This document shows positions 7,855-15,272 of a stretch of 18,593 bases of DNA, in pieces. Every line of letters begins with the position of its first letter. The first letter of the stretch is position 1. The position numbers and the translations under genes are program-made. Origin of the DNA: Bacteroidales bacterium UBA5326 (lineage in GTDB: Bacteria; Bacteroidota; Bacteroidia; Bacteroidales; UBA932); NCBI GenBank assembly GCA_002408205.1, contig DHQY01000008.1, forward strand, positions 16,042 through 34,634. Reading direction: 5' to 3'. The notes under the pieces were generated by a model that ran no database searches, had not been told where the DNA came from, and was given only the letters and a program-made list of their open reading frames with translations.

Positions 7855-10335
7855 ATGCAGGATAGAATTCAGAAGATTAGTATTGAGGATGAAATGAAGA
7901 GCTCGTACATAGATTATTCTATGTCCGTGATCGTTTCCCGCGCCCTGCCCGATGTGCGTGACGGTTTAAAACCGGTACACCGTCGTGTGCTTTTTGGCAT
8001 GTCGGAATTGGGCACATCCAGTAGTAAACCCACAAAAAAATCGGCCAGGATAGTAGGGGAAGTGTTAGGTAAATTCCACCCTCACGGAGACTCCAGTGTT
8101 TACGAAGCCATGGTGCGTATGGCCCAGGAGTGGAGCATGCGCTATATGCTGGTAGAAGGCCAGGGTAACTTTGGTTCCGTGGACGGAGACTCGGCCGCTG
8201 CCATGCGTTATACGGAAGCCCGCCTGCGTAAGATTGCAGAAGAGGTGCTCATGGATATGGATAAAAATACGGTGGATTTTCAGAACAACTTTGACGATTC
8301 ACTGGAAGAGCCTACCGTATTGCCGGCTAAAGTGCCCCTGTTGCTCCTGAACGGCGCCAGCGGGATTGCCGTTGGGATGGCTACCAACATGCCTCCGCAT
8401 AATCTGGGCGAAATAGCCGATGCCGTTTGTGCTTACATAGATTCCGAAGACATTACCATTGAAGAACTTTTAAAGTACGTTAAGGGGCCCGATTTCCCCA
8501 CAGGGGGCATAATTTACGGGACCAGCGGTATACGCGATGCTTATGAGACGGGCCGCGGTCGCATTGTGGTACGTGCCAAAACCGATATAGAAGTGGCTCC
8601 CAGCGGCCGTGAAACCATTGTGGTGACTGAGATTCCATACATGGTGAACAAACGCGAACTCATTGAAAAGATTGCCGAGCTGGTGGAAAACAAGCGGTTG
8701 GAAGGCATATCGTTTGTGAATGACGAGAGCGACCGCACCGGCATGCGCATAGTCATAAAGCTGAAGATTGGCGCCGTGGCCAACGTCGTGCTCAACAGTC
8801 TGTTCAAATTCACGGCGCTGCAAAGCACCTTCTCGGTAAACAATATTGCTTTGGTGGACGGGAGACCCCGGCTGCTGAACCTCAAGCAACTCATCAAATA
8901 TTTTGTACGTCACAGGCACAGCGTAATCGTTCGCCGGGCGCAATTTGAACTGGAACAGGCGCAGAAACGCGCCCATATTCTGGAAGGATTACTCAAGGCG
9001 CTTGACATACTCGACCAGGTGATTGAACTCATTCGGGCGTCCCAGACAGTGGAAGAGGCCCGGAACGGGCTCCAGACACAGTTCGGGTTCTCGGAAGCGC
9101 AGGCTTCGGCCATCGTGGAAATGCGTCTGCGTCAGCTTACCGGCCTGGAACGCAGCAAACTGCAGGGCGAGTACGACCAGTTGATGGTCCAGATAAGCGG
9201 ACTGGAAACGTTGTTGGGCAGCGAAGCCCTGCAAATGCAGATGATCAAGGACGAGACTATGGACATTAAGGCCCGTTTTAACGATCCCCGCAAAACTGTT
9301 ATTGAATACGCGGCCGGCGACTTCAATCCGGAAGACTTTTATCCCGACGAAGACGTGATTATCACCATTTCGCATCTGGGATATATCAAACGCACTCCGC
9401 TCAACGAATACCGGCTGCAGGGCCGCGGCGGTGTGGGCGCTAAAGGAAGCAACACCCGCGAAGAAGATTTCATTGAACATATCTATGTGGCCAATATGCA
9501 CAGTACCATGCTGTTCTTTACCCGGAACGGTAAATGTTACTGGCTTAAAGTATACGAAATTCCGGAAGGCAATAAGACCTCCAAGGGTCGTGCCATTCAG
9601 AACGTTATTAACATTGAGCCGGATGACTGCGTGCGTGCCTACATAAATGTTAAGAACCTGACCGATAAAGAATATATAGACAATAATTTCATTGTGCTCT
9701 GTACAGAAAGAGGCACCGTGAAAAAAACCGCACTGGAGGCTTACTCGCGTCCCAGAGCTAACGGGGTCAACGCTATTACGGTCCGTGAGGGCGATACGCT
9801 GCTCGAGGCCGTTCTGACCAATGGAAATTGCGAGCTGCTGCTCGGGGCTCGCGAAGGAAAATGCGTGCGCTTTAACGAACAGGACGCACGGGCTATTGGA
9901 CGTACAGCTGCCGGGGTACGCGGAATATCTATTGAGGAGAGCGACCAGGTGGTTGGCATGATATGTGCAGACACTCAATTAGATGCATCTGCATTGCCTC
10001 ATGTACTGGTAGTCAGTGAGAACGGATATGGCAAGCGTTCTTTAATTGAAGATTACCGGATAACGGCCCGCGGCGGAAAAGGTGTTAAAACACTGAACGT
10101 TACGGATAAGACCGGCAAACTGATTGCCATCAAAGCCGTAACCGATGAGAACGACCTTATGATCATTACACGCTCGGGAATAACCATCCGCGTGGCAGTA
10201 AGTGATATCAGGCTCGCCGGAAGGGCCACGCAGGGAGTGCGCCTTATAAACCTCCGTGAAGGTGACGCTATTGCGGCCGTTGTATGCGTTCCCAAGAGCG
10301 AGGCCATAAACAAAGAAGCAGAAGAAGCAGAATAA
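7855..10335 (+). CDS. gyrA: DNA gyrase subunit A
   Basis: This 826-residue breakage-reunion subunit of gyrase introduces negative supercoils together with GyrB. The N-terminal winged-helix and tower region starts with YSMSVIVSRALPDVRDGLKPVHRR. The catalytic tyrosine is Y119 in AAAMRYTEARL. The quinolone-contact segment is HPHGDSSVYEA, with Ser80 and Glu84 at the E. coli 83 and 87 positions, so the Ser is of the sensitive type. The C-terminal beta-pinwheel has several repeats. A GyrA-box-like QGRGGVG lies at about 522-528, versus QRRGGKG in E. coli, and this box is what separates GyrA from ParC. Length and box support GyrA over ParC, although the box is degenerate. It has its own promoter and is followed by a TPR gene. 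Confidence 0.95.
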   Translation: MQDRIQKISIEDEMKSSYIDYSMSVIVSRALPDVRDGLKPVHRRVLFGMSELGTSSSKPTKKSARIVGEVLGKFHPHGDSSVYEAMVRMAQEWSMRYMLVEGQGNFGSVDGDSAAAMRYTEARLRKIAEEVLMDMDKNTVDFQNNFDDSLEEPTVLPAKVPLLLLNGASGIAVGMATNMPPHNLGEIADAVCAYIDSEDITIEELLKYVKGPDFPTGGIIYGTSGIRDAYETGRGRIVVRAKTDIEVAPSGRETIVVTEIPYMVNKRELIEKIAELVENKRLEGISFVNDESDRTGMRIVIKLKIGAVANVVLNSLFKFTALQSTFSVNNIALVDGRPRLLNLKQLIKYFVRHRHSVIVRRAQFELEQAQKRAHILEGLLKALDILDQVIELIRASQTVEEARNGLQTQFGFSEAQASAIVEMRLRQLTGLERSKLQGEYDQLMVQISGLETLLGSEALQMQMIKDETMDIKARFNDPRKTVIEYAAGDFNPEDFYPDEDVIITISHLGYIKRTPLNEYRLQGRGGVGAKGSNTREEDFIEHIYVANMHSTMLFFTRNGKCYWLKVYEIPEGNKTSKGRAIQNVINIEPDDCVRAYINVKNLTDKEYIDNNFIVLCTERGTVKKTALEAYSRPRANGVNAITVREGDTLLEAVLTNGNCELLLGAREGKCVRFNEQDARAIGRTAAGVRGISIEESDQVVGMICADTQLDASALPHVLVVSENGYGKRSLIEDYRITARGGKGVKTLNVTDKTGKLIAIKAVTDENDLMIITRSGITIRVAVSDIRLAGRATQGVRLINLREGDAIAAVVCVPKSEAINKEAEEAE

Positions 10336-10343
10336 TATGTTTG
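10336..10343 (+). promoter_or_regulatory. Possible -7 box for the TPR gene
   Basis: TATGTTTG matches TAnnTTTG and starts immediately after the gyrA stop codon, 58 bp before the preferred TPR start codon. No TTTG is seen at the -33 distance. Read-through from gyrA is equally possible. Confidence 0.35.
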
Positions 10344-10401
10344 CTACTAAGAAAAAGTAATTTTATTGAACCGAATAAAAATTTTAACATCTAATACAAA
10401 A

Positions 10402-11721
10402 ATGAAAAAATTGCTTACAGCAGCCCTGATGCTTTTTGTTACAATGCAACTCGGCGCCCAATCGAAAGAGGTACAGTCCCTCATTAAGAGTTACGAAAAA
10501 ATGAAAACTGAGATTTCCGATCCTAAGAAAGGAGCGAAACCCGCTACATGGGTTAAATATGCTCAGGTACTTTCCAATGCTTATTCGCTTCCTACAAATA
10601 GTCTCTGGGTAGGTCTTTCTTCTTTGGAGGCTAAGGTTGTCCTGAAGGATCAGCGTTCAACCGGATCTGAATATCAAACCATTCAGGGTGAAGAGTATGA
10701 AGTGGTAAAGTATCCCGACAAAGATCTTTACTACAACTCGGAAGGTAAGCTTTCATTCTGGAATGTAACAGATCCGGCAATAAAAGGGGTAGACATGTTG
10801 CAGGAGGCATTCAATGCCTACCAGAAGGCTGCAGAACTCGATACCAAGGGCGGCGAAAAGAAAGCCATTCAGGAAGGACTCGTTTTTATATCTAACAACT
10901 ACATAAACGATGCTATGGCTGCCTATACTTTGGGTGATTTAGCAATTGCCTCATCAAGATTTGAAAAAGCTTACCTTGCATCTTCACACCCGGCTGTAAA
11001 TAAGATTGATACCAACATCGTTTACTATATTGGCCTTACGGCCCATATGGCCCAGGATTATAACCGTTCCATCGTTTACTTTACCAAATGCCTTGAATTG
11101 GGATACGGTCAGAACGGTGACGTGTATGCCAACCTGGCAGATGCCTATAAACAATTGGGTGATGTTGAAAAGAGCAAAGAAATGCTTTCCGAGGGATTTA
11201 CTAAATACCCCGATAGCCAGAGCATTTTGGTAGCTTTGATAAATGCTTACCTGGAAAGCAACGACGATCCCAACAAGGTTCTCACATTTATCCGCCGTGC
11301 GCAGGAAAACGAGCCCAACAACCCGAGCCTGTTCTACGCAGAAGGTAACGTTTTGAAAAACCTCGGCAAATTTGATGAAGCCATTGCGCTGTACGACAAA
11401 TCAGTTGCCGTAGATCCCAACTTCTTCTTTGGATACTTCCAGAAAGGCCAGGCTTACTACGACAAGGCCGTTGAGATTCAGACTGCAGCTGCCGACGAGC
11501 TGGACGACAACAAATACATGCAGATGGTAAAAGAATTGGATGCCACACTGGGAAAGGCCATCGCGCCCTTTGAGTCCTGCCTGGCGGTGGTTCAGGATAA
11601 AGAGATCAAGACCGTTGTGATTGAGTATCTTAAAAACATCTTCTTCCGTCTCCGTACAAACGGACCTGAATACGAAGCCAACTACGAAAAATACAACAAA
11701 CTCTTCCTGGGAGAAGAATAA
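10402..11721 (+). CDS. Secreted tetratricopeptide-repeat protein downstream of gyrA
   Basis: This is a 439-residue protein from the ATG at 10402. That start gives a clean signal peptide (MKKLLTAALMLFVTMQLGAQ, cut near AQ/S); a TTG at 10366 would add 12 polar residues in front and spoil it. No lipobox is seen, so it is likely periplasmic. TPR-like helical pairs fill about residues 130-370, for example IVYYIGLTAHMAQDYNRSIVYFTKCLELG, VYANLADAYKQLGDVEKSKEML and LFYAEGNVLKNLGKFDEAIALYDKSVAVDPN. TPRs bind partner proteins; no specific partner can be named. It follows gyrA on the same strand and ends 22 bp before a strong terminator. It is probably the last gene of the clpC-gyrA run. Confidence 0.85.
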   Translation: MKKLLTAALMLFVTMQLGAQSKEVQSLIKSYEKMKTEISDPKKGAKPATWVKYAQVLSNAYSLPTNSLWVGLSSLEAKVVLKDQRSTGSEYQTIQGEEYEVVKYPDKDLYYNSEGKLSFWNVTDPAIKGVDMLQEAFNAYQKAAELDTKGGEKKAIQEGLVFISNNYINDAMAAYTLGDLAIASSRFEKAYLASSHPAVNKIDTNIVYYIGLTAHMAQDYNRSIVYFTKCLELGYGQNGDVYANLADAYKQLGDVEKSKEMLSEGFTKYPDSQSILVALINAYLESNDDPNKVLTFIRRAQENEPNNPSLFYAEGNVLKNLGKFDEAIALYDKSVAVDPNFFFGYFQKGQAYYDKAVEIQTAAADELDDNKYMQMVKELDATLGKAIAPFESCLAVVQDKEIKTVVIEYLKNIFFRLRTNGPEYEANYEKYNKLFLGEE

Positions 11722-11743
11722 AACCTCCTGGCACACCTTACGG

Positions 11744-11772
11744 AAAAGCCCTCACTTTGTGGGGGCTTTTTT
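11744..11772 (+). terminator. Intrinsic terminator after the TPR gene
   Basis: AAAAGCCCTCAC pairs with GTGGGGGCTTTT as a 12-bp stem with one T-G wobble and a TTT loop, followed by further T residues. The A run before the stem also gives a T run on the other strand, so it may act in both directions. Confidence 0.85.
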
Positions 11773-11837
11773 CTGCTCTGCACCTTGCCAAGCTTCCCGC
11801 TGAGCTTCCTGCCCGGCACACACACACAGAAGCATTG

Positions 11838-11946
11838 CCAAACGCGAGGTGGTGCGCAATAAAGAATTTGGAAAAATTATATGCTTGAAAAAGAGGATGT
11901 TGCATTTCGAGGAAACCGCGTTGCGCACCACTTCGCTTTTGCTGCG
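11838..11946. mobile_element. REPIN-like element A, left of the RAYT
   Basis: The core (11850-11930, 81 bp) begins TGGTGCGCAA and ends with the exact reverse complement TTGCGCACCA. Including flanks, the two 22-bp arms (11838-11859 and 11921-11942) match at 19 of 22 positions when one is reversed. A 61-bp spacer separates the 10-bp arms. It aligns without gaps to element B on the other side of the transposase (63 of 81 core bases identical by hand count), with shared flanks CCAAACG on the left and TCGCTTTTG on the right. Two inverted REP-like arms around a spacer, next to a RAYT gene, is the layout of a REPIN. Confidence 0.8.
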
Positions 11947-12133
11947 TTTTTGGCCGTGCTTTTGGCCGAGCAACCAGCAGCGTGAACACCCGCGAACCTG
12001 CCCACCTTCCCACCTGCCCGGCTCGGTGCTCTTCTGCTCTGTTGCATTTTTTCTGTCTGATTTTTTTGTTTTTGTTCTCAATAATCCGTAATTTTAAATT
12101 TACCGTCTAATTAATGATTAATGTGTGTGTGAT

Positions 12134-13093
12134 ATGAGGGGCAAATTATGGCATGTTAGTGTACAGGGTAATGGTGCACAGAGTTTATTTCTAGATGAAA
12201 GTGATGTTCTTCACTTTATCGATATTCTTGGAGTATACAGTTATTATTATGGTTGTCAGGTATGGGCGTACAATATTTTGTCCAACCATTTTCATTTGAT
12301 TTTGGAGGGGGATAATCTGCAGAGGTTTATCCAGGTCGTGAGAATTAGCTATTCAAAGTATTATCAGTCTGTACATTGTACGATTGGCTCGGTAGGAAGG
12401 CGCGGATATAGTGTTGGTTTATTGAACAATAGAGAGAAGCTTCTGGAGAAGGTAATTTATGTTTTGAGGAATTCTGTGAAACATAAAGTATATCCGCATT
12501 CTTATGTAGATCCTTATAATTCAGCAAAATACTACTTTCTTGCGAATCGGGCCGATCCAATTCAGAATCTTTATCCAGCCGGGCCGGGACGGAGACTTCC
12601 TTATTCTAAAAAACAGATTCCGGAGCATTATCTGATAGAGGAGAATGGCCATATATATCCACGTAGTTTTCTAAAATTCACGAGTATAGAAAAAGTCTTT
12701 GTGTCTTTCAACAATTTTATGAAGCTGATTACTTATCCTCAACCAAAGGAATCTGAAGATCATCAGAGGAAAAATGATATTTTGGGACTTGGAGACGATC
12801 TCCATTTTGTTCAGATGACAGATCTCCAATTGAGCGCAAAAATCCTGGAAAAAATCCGACCCAGGCAGCTTTCGTCCTTATCCGACTCGGATATAGTTTC
12901 GCTTGCTATTCTTTGCAAGAGAATGTATCCGGTTTCTGTCATACAGCTCAGTCGAGTCTTTGGCTATCCGGAGTCAACCCTCAGATGGCGCATGCAAGGA
13001 GAGCAGAGGAGACTGAGGGGGACGAGGGAATGCGAAGGGAAGAGGGATGACCAAACGAGAAATGGTGCGCAAGATGGAAATTCGGAAAATTAG
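12134..13093 (+). CDS. RAYT-type Y1 (HUH) transposase, IS200/IS605-related
   Basis: This 319-residue protein (from the ATG at 12134) is a Y1_Tnp-family REP-associated tyrosine transposase. Such enzymes nick single-stranded DNA at hairpins using an HUH metal site and one tyrosine. Visible are the start MRGKLWHVSVQGNG, a domesticated-family form of HVxxRGN, and the HUH site NHFHLIL (H52, H54). The nucleophile is probably Y73 in RISYSKYYQ. The conserved IYVLRNSVKHKVYPHSYVDPYNSAKYY follows. A C-terminal helix-turn-helix (about 265-287, VIQLSRVFGYPESTLRWRMQ) precedes a polar tail of about 30 residues. It is flanked on both sides by 81-bp inverted-repeat elements, and its last ten codons and stop lie inside the right one. 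A GTG at 12125 is an alternative start. No stop or frameshift is seen, so it may be active. Confidence 0.85.
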   Translation: MRGKLWHVSVQGNGAQSLFLDESDVLHFIDILGVYSYYYGCQVWAYNILSNHFHLILEGDNLQRFIQVVRISYSKYYQSVHCTIGSVGRRGYSVGLLNNREKLLEKVIYVLRNSVKHKVYPHSYVDPYNSAKYYFLANRADPIQNLYPAGPGRRLPYSKKQIPEHYLIEENGHIYPRSFLKFTSIEKVFVSFNNFMKLITYPQPKESEDHQRKNDILGLGDDLHFVQMTDLQLSAKILEKIRPRQLSSLSDSDIVSLAILCKRMYPVSVIQLSRVFGYPESTLRWRMQGEQRRLRGTRECEGKRDDQTRNGAQDGNSEN

Positions 13094-13159
13094 GTGCTTG
13101 AAAAACATGGTGTTACGTTTTGAAAAAACTGCATTGCGCACCAAATCGCTTTTGGCCGC
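13051..13159. mobile_element. REPIN-like element B, right of the RAYT
   Basis: The core (13063-13143, also 81 bp) has the same TGGTGCGCAA and TTGCGCACCA ends and the same orientation as element A. The 22-bp arms (13051-13072 and 13134-13155) match at 18 of 22 positions when one is reversed. The shared inner block TGCTTGAAAAA sits at the same offset as in A. The left arm overlaps the 3' end of the transposase gene, and the element ends 10 bp before the buk stop codon, which lies on the other strand. Confidence 0.8.
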
Positions 13160-13169
13160 ATGCAGTCTT

Positions 13170-14246
13170 TCAGGCTTTGTATTCGAGGGCGGGTTCTTCG
13201 CCGGTCACTACACTGTATGCGTTTTGGGCGAGGGCGCTCATCTCGTCTTCGCCGGGATAGGTGAAACATGGCCCGAGGAAGGATACCTGCCCGACAATGA
13301 GGTCTATGAAGTGTTTGTTGTGGGCAATACCCCCGGTGAAGAGGATGCCGTCTACATGTCCCGAGAGTACTACAGCTGCTGCGCCAATGCTTTTGGCGAT
13401 ATTGTAGGCCATAGCGTTATAGATTTTTGTGGCATCGGGATCTCCGGATTGCACGCGATCACTGACTTCCATGAATGAGTTGGTCCCCAGGTGGGCAACC
13501 ATTCCTCCCTGTCCGCTTAGCATTTTATGGATTTGCTCATAGGTGTATTGACCCGAGAAACAGAGTTTTGCGAGTTGTAAGGCTGGTATGGAACCGGCAC
13601 GTTCGGGAGAAATGGGGCCGTCTCCGTTCAGGGCGTTGTTTACATCCACCACCCGGCCGTGCAGGTGGGCTCCCACAGAAATGCCACCTCCCAGGTGTAC
13701 CACAATAAGGTTCAGGTCTGAATATTGTTTGCCCATGGTGCAGGAGTGTTTTTTTGCAATTGCTTTCTGGTTGAGGGCATGAAAGATGGATATGCGCTCA
13801 ATAGAAGGAATTCCGGTAATCCGGGCAACGTCCTGCATCTCGTCAACTACAATGGGGTCGGCAATAAGTGCCTGGCATCCGGGTATCCCCGAGGCAATAT
13901 TTGCAGCCAACAGCCCGCCGAGATTAGCGGCATGATCCCCGATGGTTCCGTTTTTCAGGTGTTCTATCATCAGGGTATTTACATGGTAAACGCCGGATGG
14001 AATTGGTTTGACGAGGCCGCCCCGGCCAATGACCGCGTTAAAGTTGGTGGTATTTATGTTGTTACGAGTAAGCTCTTCGTAAATGGTTTCTTTACGGAAA
14101 GTGTATTGGTCGCTTACTTTTGCAAAAGGGGCAAGTTCTTCCGTTGTATGTCTGATGGTTTTGCCGAAAATCTGTTTCCGGCCTTCGTAAACGGCTATTT
14201 TTGTGGAGGTTGAACCGGGATTTATAACCAAAATAAAAGGTTTCAT
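13170..14246 (-). CDS. buk: Butyrate kinase (or branched-chain fatty acid kinase)
   Basis: This 358-residue ASKHA-fold kinase converts butyryl-phosphate and ADP to butyrate and ATP, the last step of the ptb-buk route. Motifs of the acetate/butyrate kinase family are present: NPGSTSTK near the start, GDHAANLGG, FHALNQKA, VVHLGGGISVGAH, NALNGDGPISPERAG, and ILFTGGIAHN near the end. I start it at MKPFILVINPGSTS (14246). A longer frame to 14321 exists but its extra 25 residues are not family-like and cross an intergenic hairpin. It is the last gene of the ackA-ptb-buk operon. Related kinases act on isobutyrate or isovalerate, so the physiological acid cannot be fixed from sequence. Confidence 0.92.
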   Translation of the reverse strand: MKPFILVINPGSTSTKIAVYEGRKQIFGKTIRHTTEELAPFAKVSDQYTFRKETIYEELTRNNINTTNFNAVIGRGGLVKPIPSGVYHVNTLMIEHLKNGTIGDHAANLGGLLAANIASGIPGCQALIADPIVVDEMQDVARITGIPSIERISIFHALNQKAIAKKHSCTMGKQYSDLNLIVVHLGGGISVGAHLHGRVVDVNNALNGDGPISPERAGSIPALQLAKLCFSGQYTYEQIHKMLSGQGGMVAHLGTNSFMEVSDRVQSGDPDATKIYNAMAYNIAKSIGAAAVVLSGHVDGILFTGGIAHNKHFIDLIVGQVSFLGPCFTYPGEDEMSALAQNAYSVVTGEEPALEYKA

Positions 14247-14320
14247 ATTGAAGGTTTTTAAGGTTAAACGTCTGGGCCGAACCGGGCTGGGCTTGCTGTG
14301 CGGGCCTTGCGGCAAAAGCA

Positions 14321-14356
14321 TTGCGGAGCGATGCCGGGTTGGTCATCGCTCCGCAA
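14321..14356. promoter_or_regulatory. Perfect 13-bp inverted repeat between ptb and buk
   Basis: TTGCGGAGCGATG (14321-14333) and its exact reverse complement (14344-14356) flank a 10-base loop in the 117-bp gap between ptb and buk. There is no T run, so it is not a classic terminator. It could protect or process the transcript, or be a dispersed palindrome; which one is unknown. It is not related to the TGGTGCGCAA arms. Confidence 0.7.
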
Positions 14357-14363
14357 GTGCCAT

Positions 14364-15266
14364 TTATTGTGCGGTCATTGCGGCAAGCGCAATGGAGTTG
14401 AGTTTTGTCTCTATGGAGTCTGCGCGGCTGGAGAGAACGCAGGGGGCCATGGCTCCGCAAACAATAGCGGCTTGCTTGGCCTCGGGCGTCAACTGAGTGG
14501 TACACTTGTACATGACGTTGGCACTTTCAATGTTGGGGAAGAGGATGCAGTCGACGTCTCCGGCTACGGGGCTGTTGAGTTTCTTGATGGCGGCGGCCTC
14601 TTTGTTCAGGCATACATCCAGGGCCAGGGGGCCATCGGCAATACAACCCGATATCTGACCGCGGTCGGCCATTTTAGCCAGCATGGCTGCCTCGACGCAG
14701 GCGGGCATTCCGGCCAGCATTTGCTCGGTAGCGGCCAGGAAGGCCACTTTAGGTTTGGCGATCCCCAGCGATTGGGCTGTTTTTACCAGGTAGCGGGTAA
14801 TAGCTACCTTCTGGCTGAGATCGGGAACTGGAATAACTGCCATATCGCTGATTAACAAAAATTTGTGATATCCCGGGTGGGAGAGAACAGAAATGTGGCT
14901 CAATACGGCTTTAGGAGGCAGAAGTCCTTTTTCTTTGTTCAGGATGGCACGCATGTATTTATCGGTACTGCACTGACCTTTCATAAGGATATCGCCTTCT
15001 CCGTTACGAACCATTTCAACTGCCTTGGCAACGGCGTCCAGTTCCTTCTCGACGTTCACAATGTTAAACATGTTGCAGTCGAGGTTCTCTGCTTTGCAGA
15101 CTTCAAGGATCATGGTCTTGTTGCCTACCAGGGTGCCTTCTACAAAACCGAGGTTAATTGCGCGGAAAACGGCGTTAATGGTATGATCGTCAACTCCCCA
15201 GGCGGCAATTAGCCTTTTCTTGGGAAGTGACTGAAGTTTTTCAAAGATTTGTTCGAAAGAATTCAT
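14364..15266 (-). CDS. ptb: Phosphate butyryltransferase (phosphate acyltransferase)
   Basis: This 300-residue phosphotransbutyrylase of the PTA_PTB family exchanges CoA for phosphate on butyryl-CoA, giving butyryl-phosphate for Buk. Family features are VVDDHTIN-like AAWGVDDHTINAV near the start, GEGDILMKGQCSTDKYMRAIL, LSHISVLSHPGYHKFLLISD, VAFLAATEQMLAGMPACVEAAML and a C-terminal PNIESANVMYKC. Its length fits Ptb and is shorter than the usual Pta. It starts 6 bp after the ackA stop and is followed by buk, so the three are clearly one transcription unit. Some members accept acetyl-CoA, which would let this enzyme feed AckA too; that is inference. Confidence 0.9.
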   Translation of the reverse strand: MNSFEQIFEKLQSLPKKRLIAAWGVDDHTINAVFRAINLGFVEGTLVGNKTMILEVCKAENLDCNMFNIVNVEKELDAVAKAVEMVRNGEGDILMKGQCSTDKYMRAILNKEKGLLPPKAVLSHISVLSHPGYHKFLLISDMAVIPVPDLSQKVAITRYLVKTAQSLGIAKPKVAFLAATEQMLAGMPACVEAAMLAKMADRGQISGCIADGPLALDVCLNKEAAAIKKLNSPVAGDVDCILFPNIESANVMYKCTTQLTPEAKQAAIVCGAMAPCVLSSRADSIETKLNSIALAAMTAQ

Positions 15267-15272
15267 ATGGGT

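Larger units (their letters stand above)
11722..12133. other. Gene-free stretch before the transposase
   Basis: This 412-base interval holds the terminator (11744-11772), a short CA run (about 11817-11827) and the left REPIN-like element (11838-11946). A C-rich stretch follows (about 11990-12025), then a T-rich and AT-rich leader (about 12046-12120). Small open frames through it show no family features. A weak promoter candidate for the transposase is TTTG at 12065-12068, a 20-bp spacer and TAATTTTA at 12089-12096, which matches seven of eight or fewer consensus bases. Confidence 0.6.

Noticed and set aside
8989..9978. Long minus-strand open frame (329 codons) opposite gyrA
   Set aside because: It lies entirely within gyrA; no domain is recognisable and the gyrA frame is complete.
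7855..10335. ParC (topoisomerase IV) instead of GyrA
   Set aside because: Length near 826, a GyrA-box-like QGRGGVG and the clpC/TPR neighbours favour GyrA; the box is degenerate, so a small doubt stays.
10366..10401. TTG start for the TPR protein, 12 codons upstream
   Set aside because: The ATG at 10402 gives a standard signal peptide at the very N-terminus; the longer form places polar residues in front of it.
11849..12091. Open frame of 80 codons through the left REPIN-like element
   Set aside because: It is made mostly of the inverted-repeat element and C-rich or T-rich intergenic sequence, shows no protein family features, and would pass through a palindrome.
11771..13010. TTCTGCTCTG at 11771 and 12031 and a near match reversed near 12998-13009 as outer ends of the mobile element
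   Set aside because: The match is short, low in complexity and inconsistent in orientation; it does not define boundaries as the TGGTGCGCAA arms do.
11838..13159. Ordinary DDE-type MITEs with target duplications
   Set aside because: No target-site duplication is visible at either element, and the adjacent enzyme is a Y1/HUH transposase, which does not make them.
14247..14321. Longer start for butyrate kinase
   Set aside because: The added 25 residues have no family similarity and begin in the intergenic hairpin; MKPFILVINPGSTS is the normal family start.
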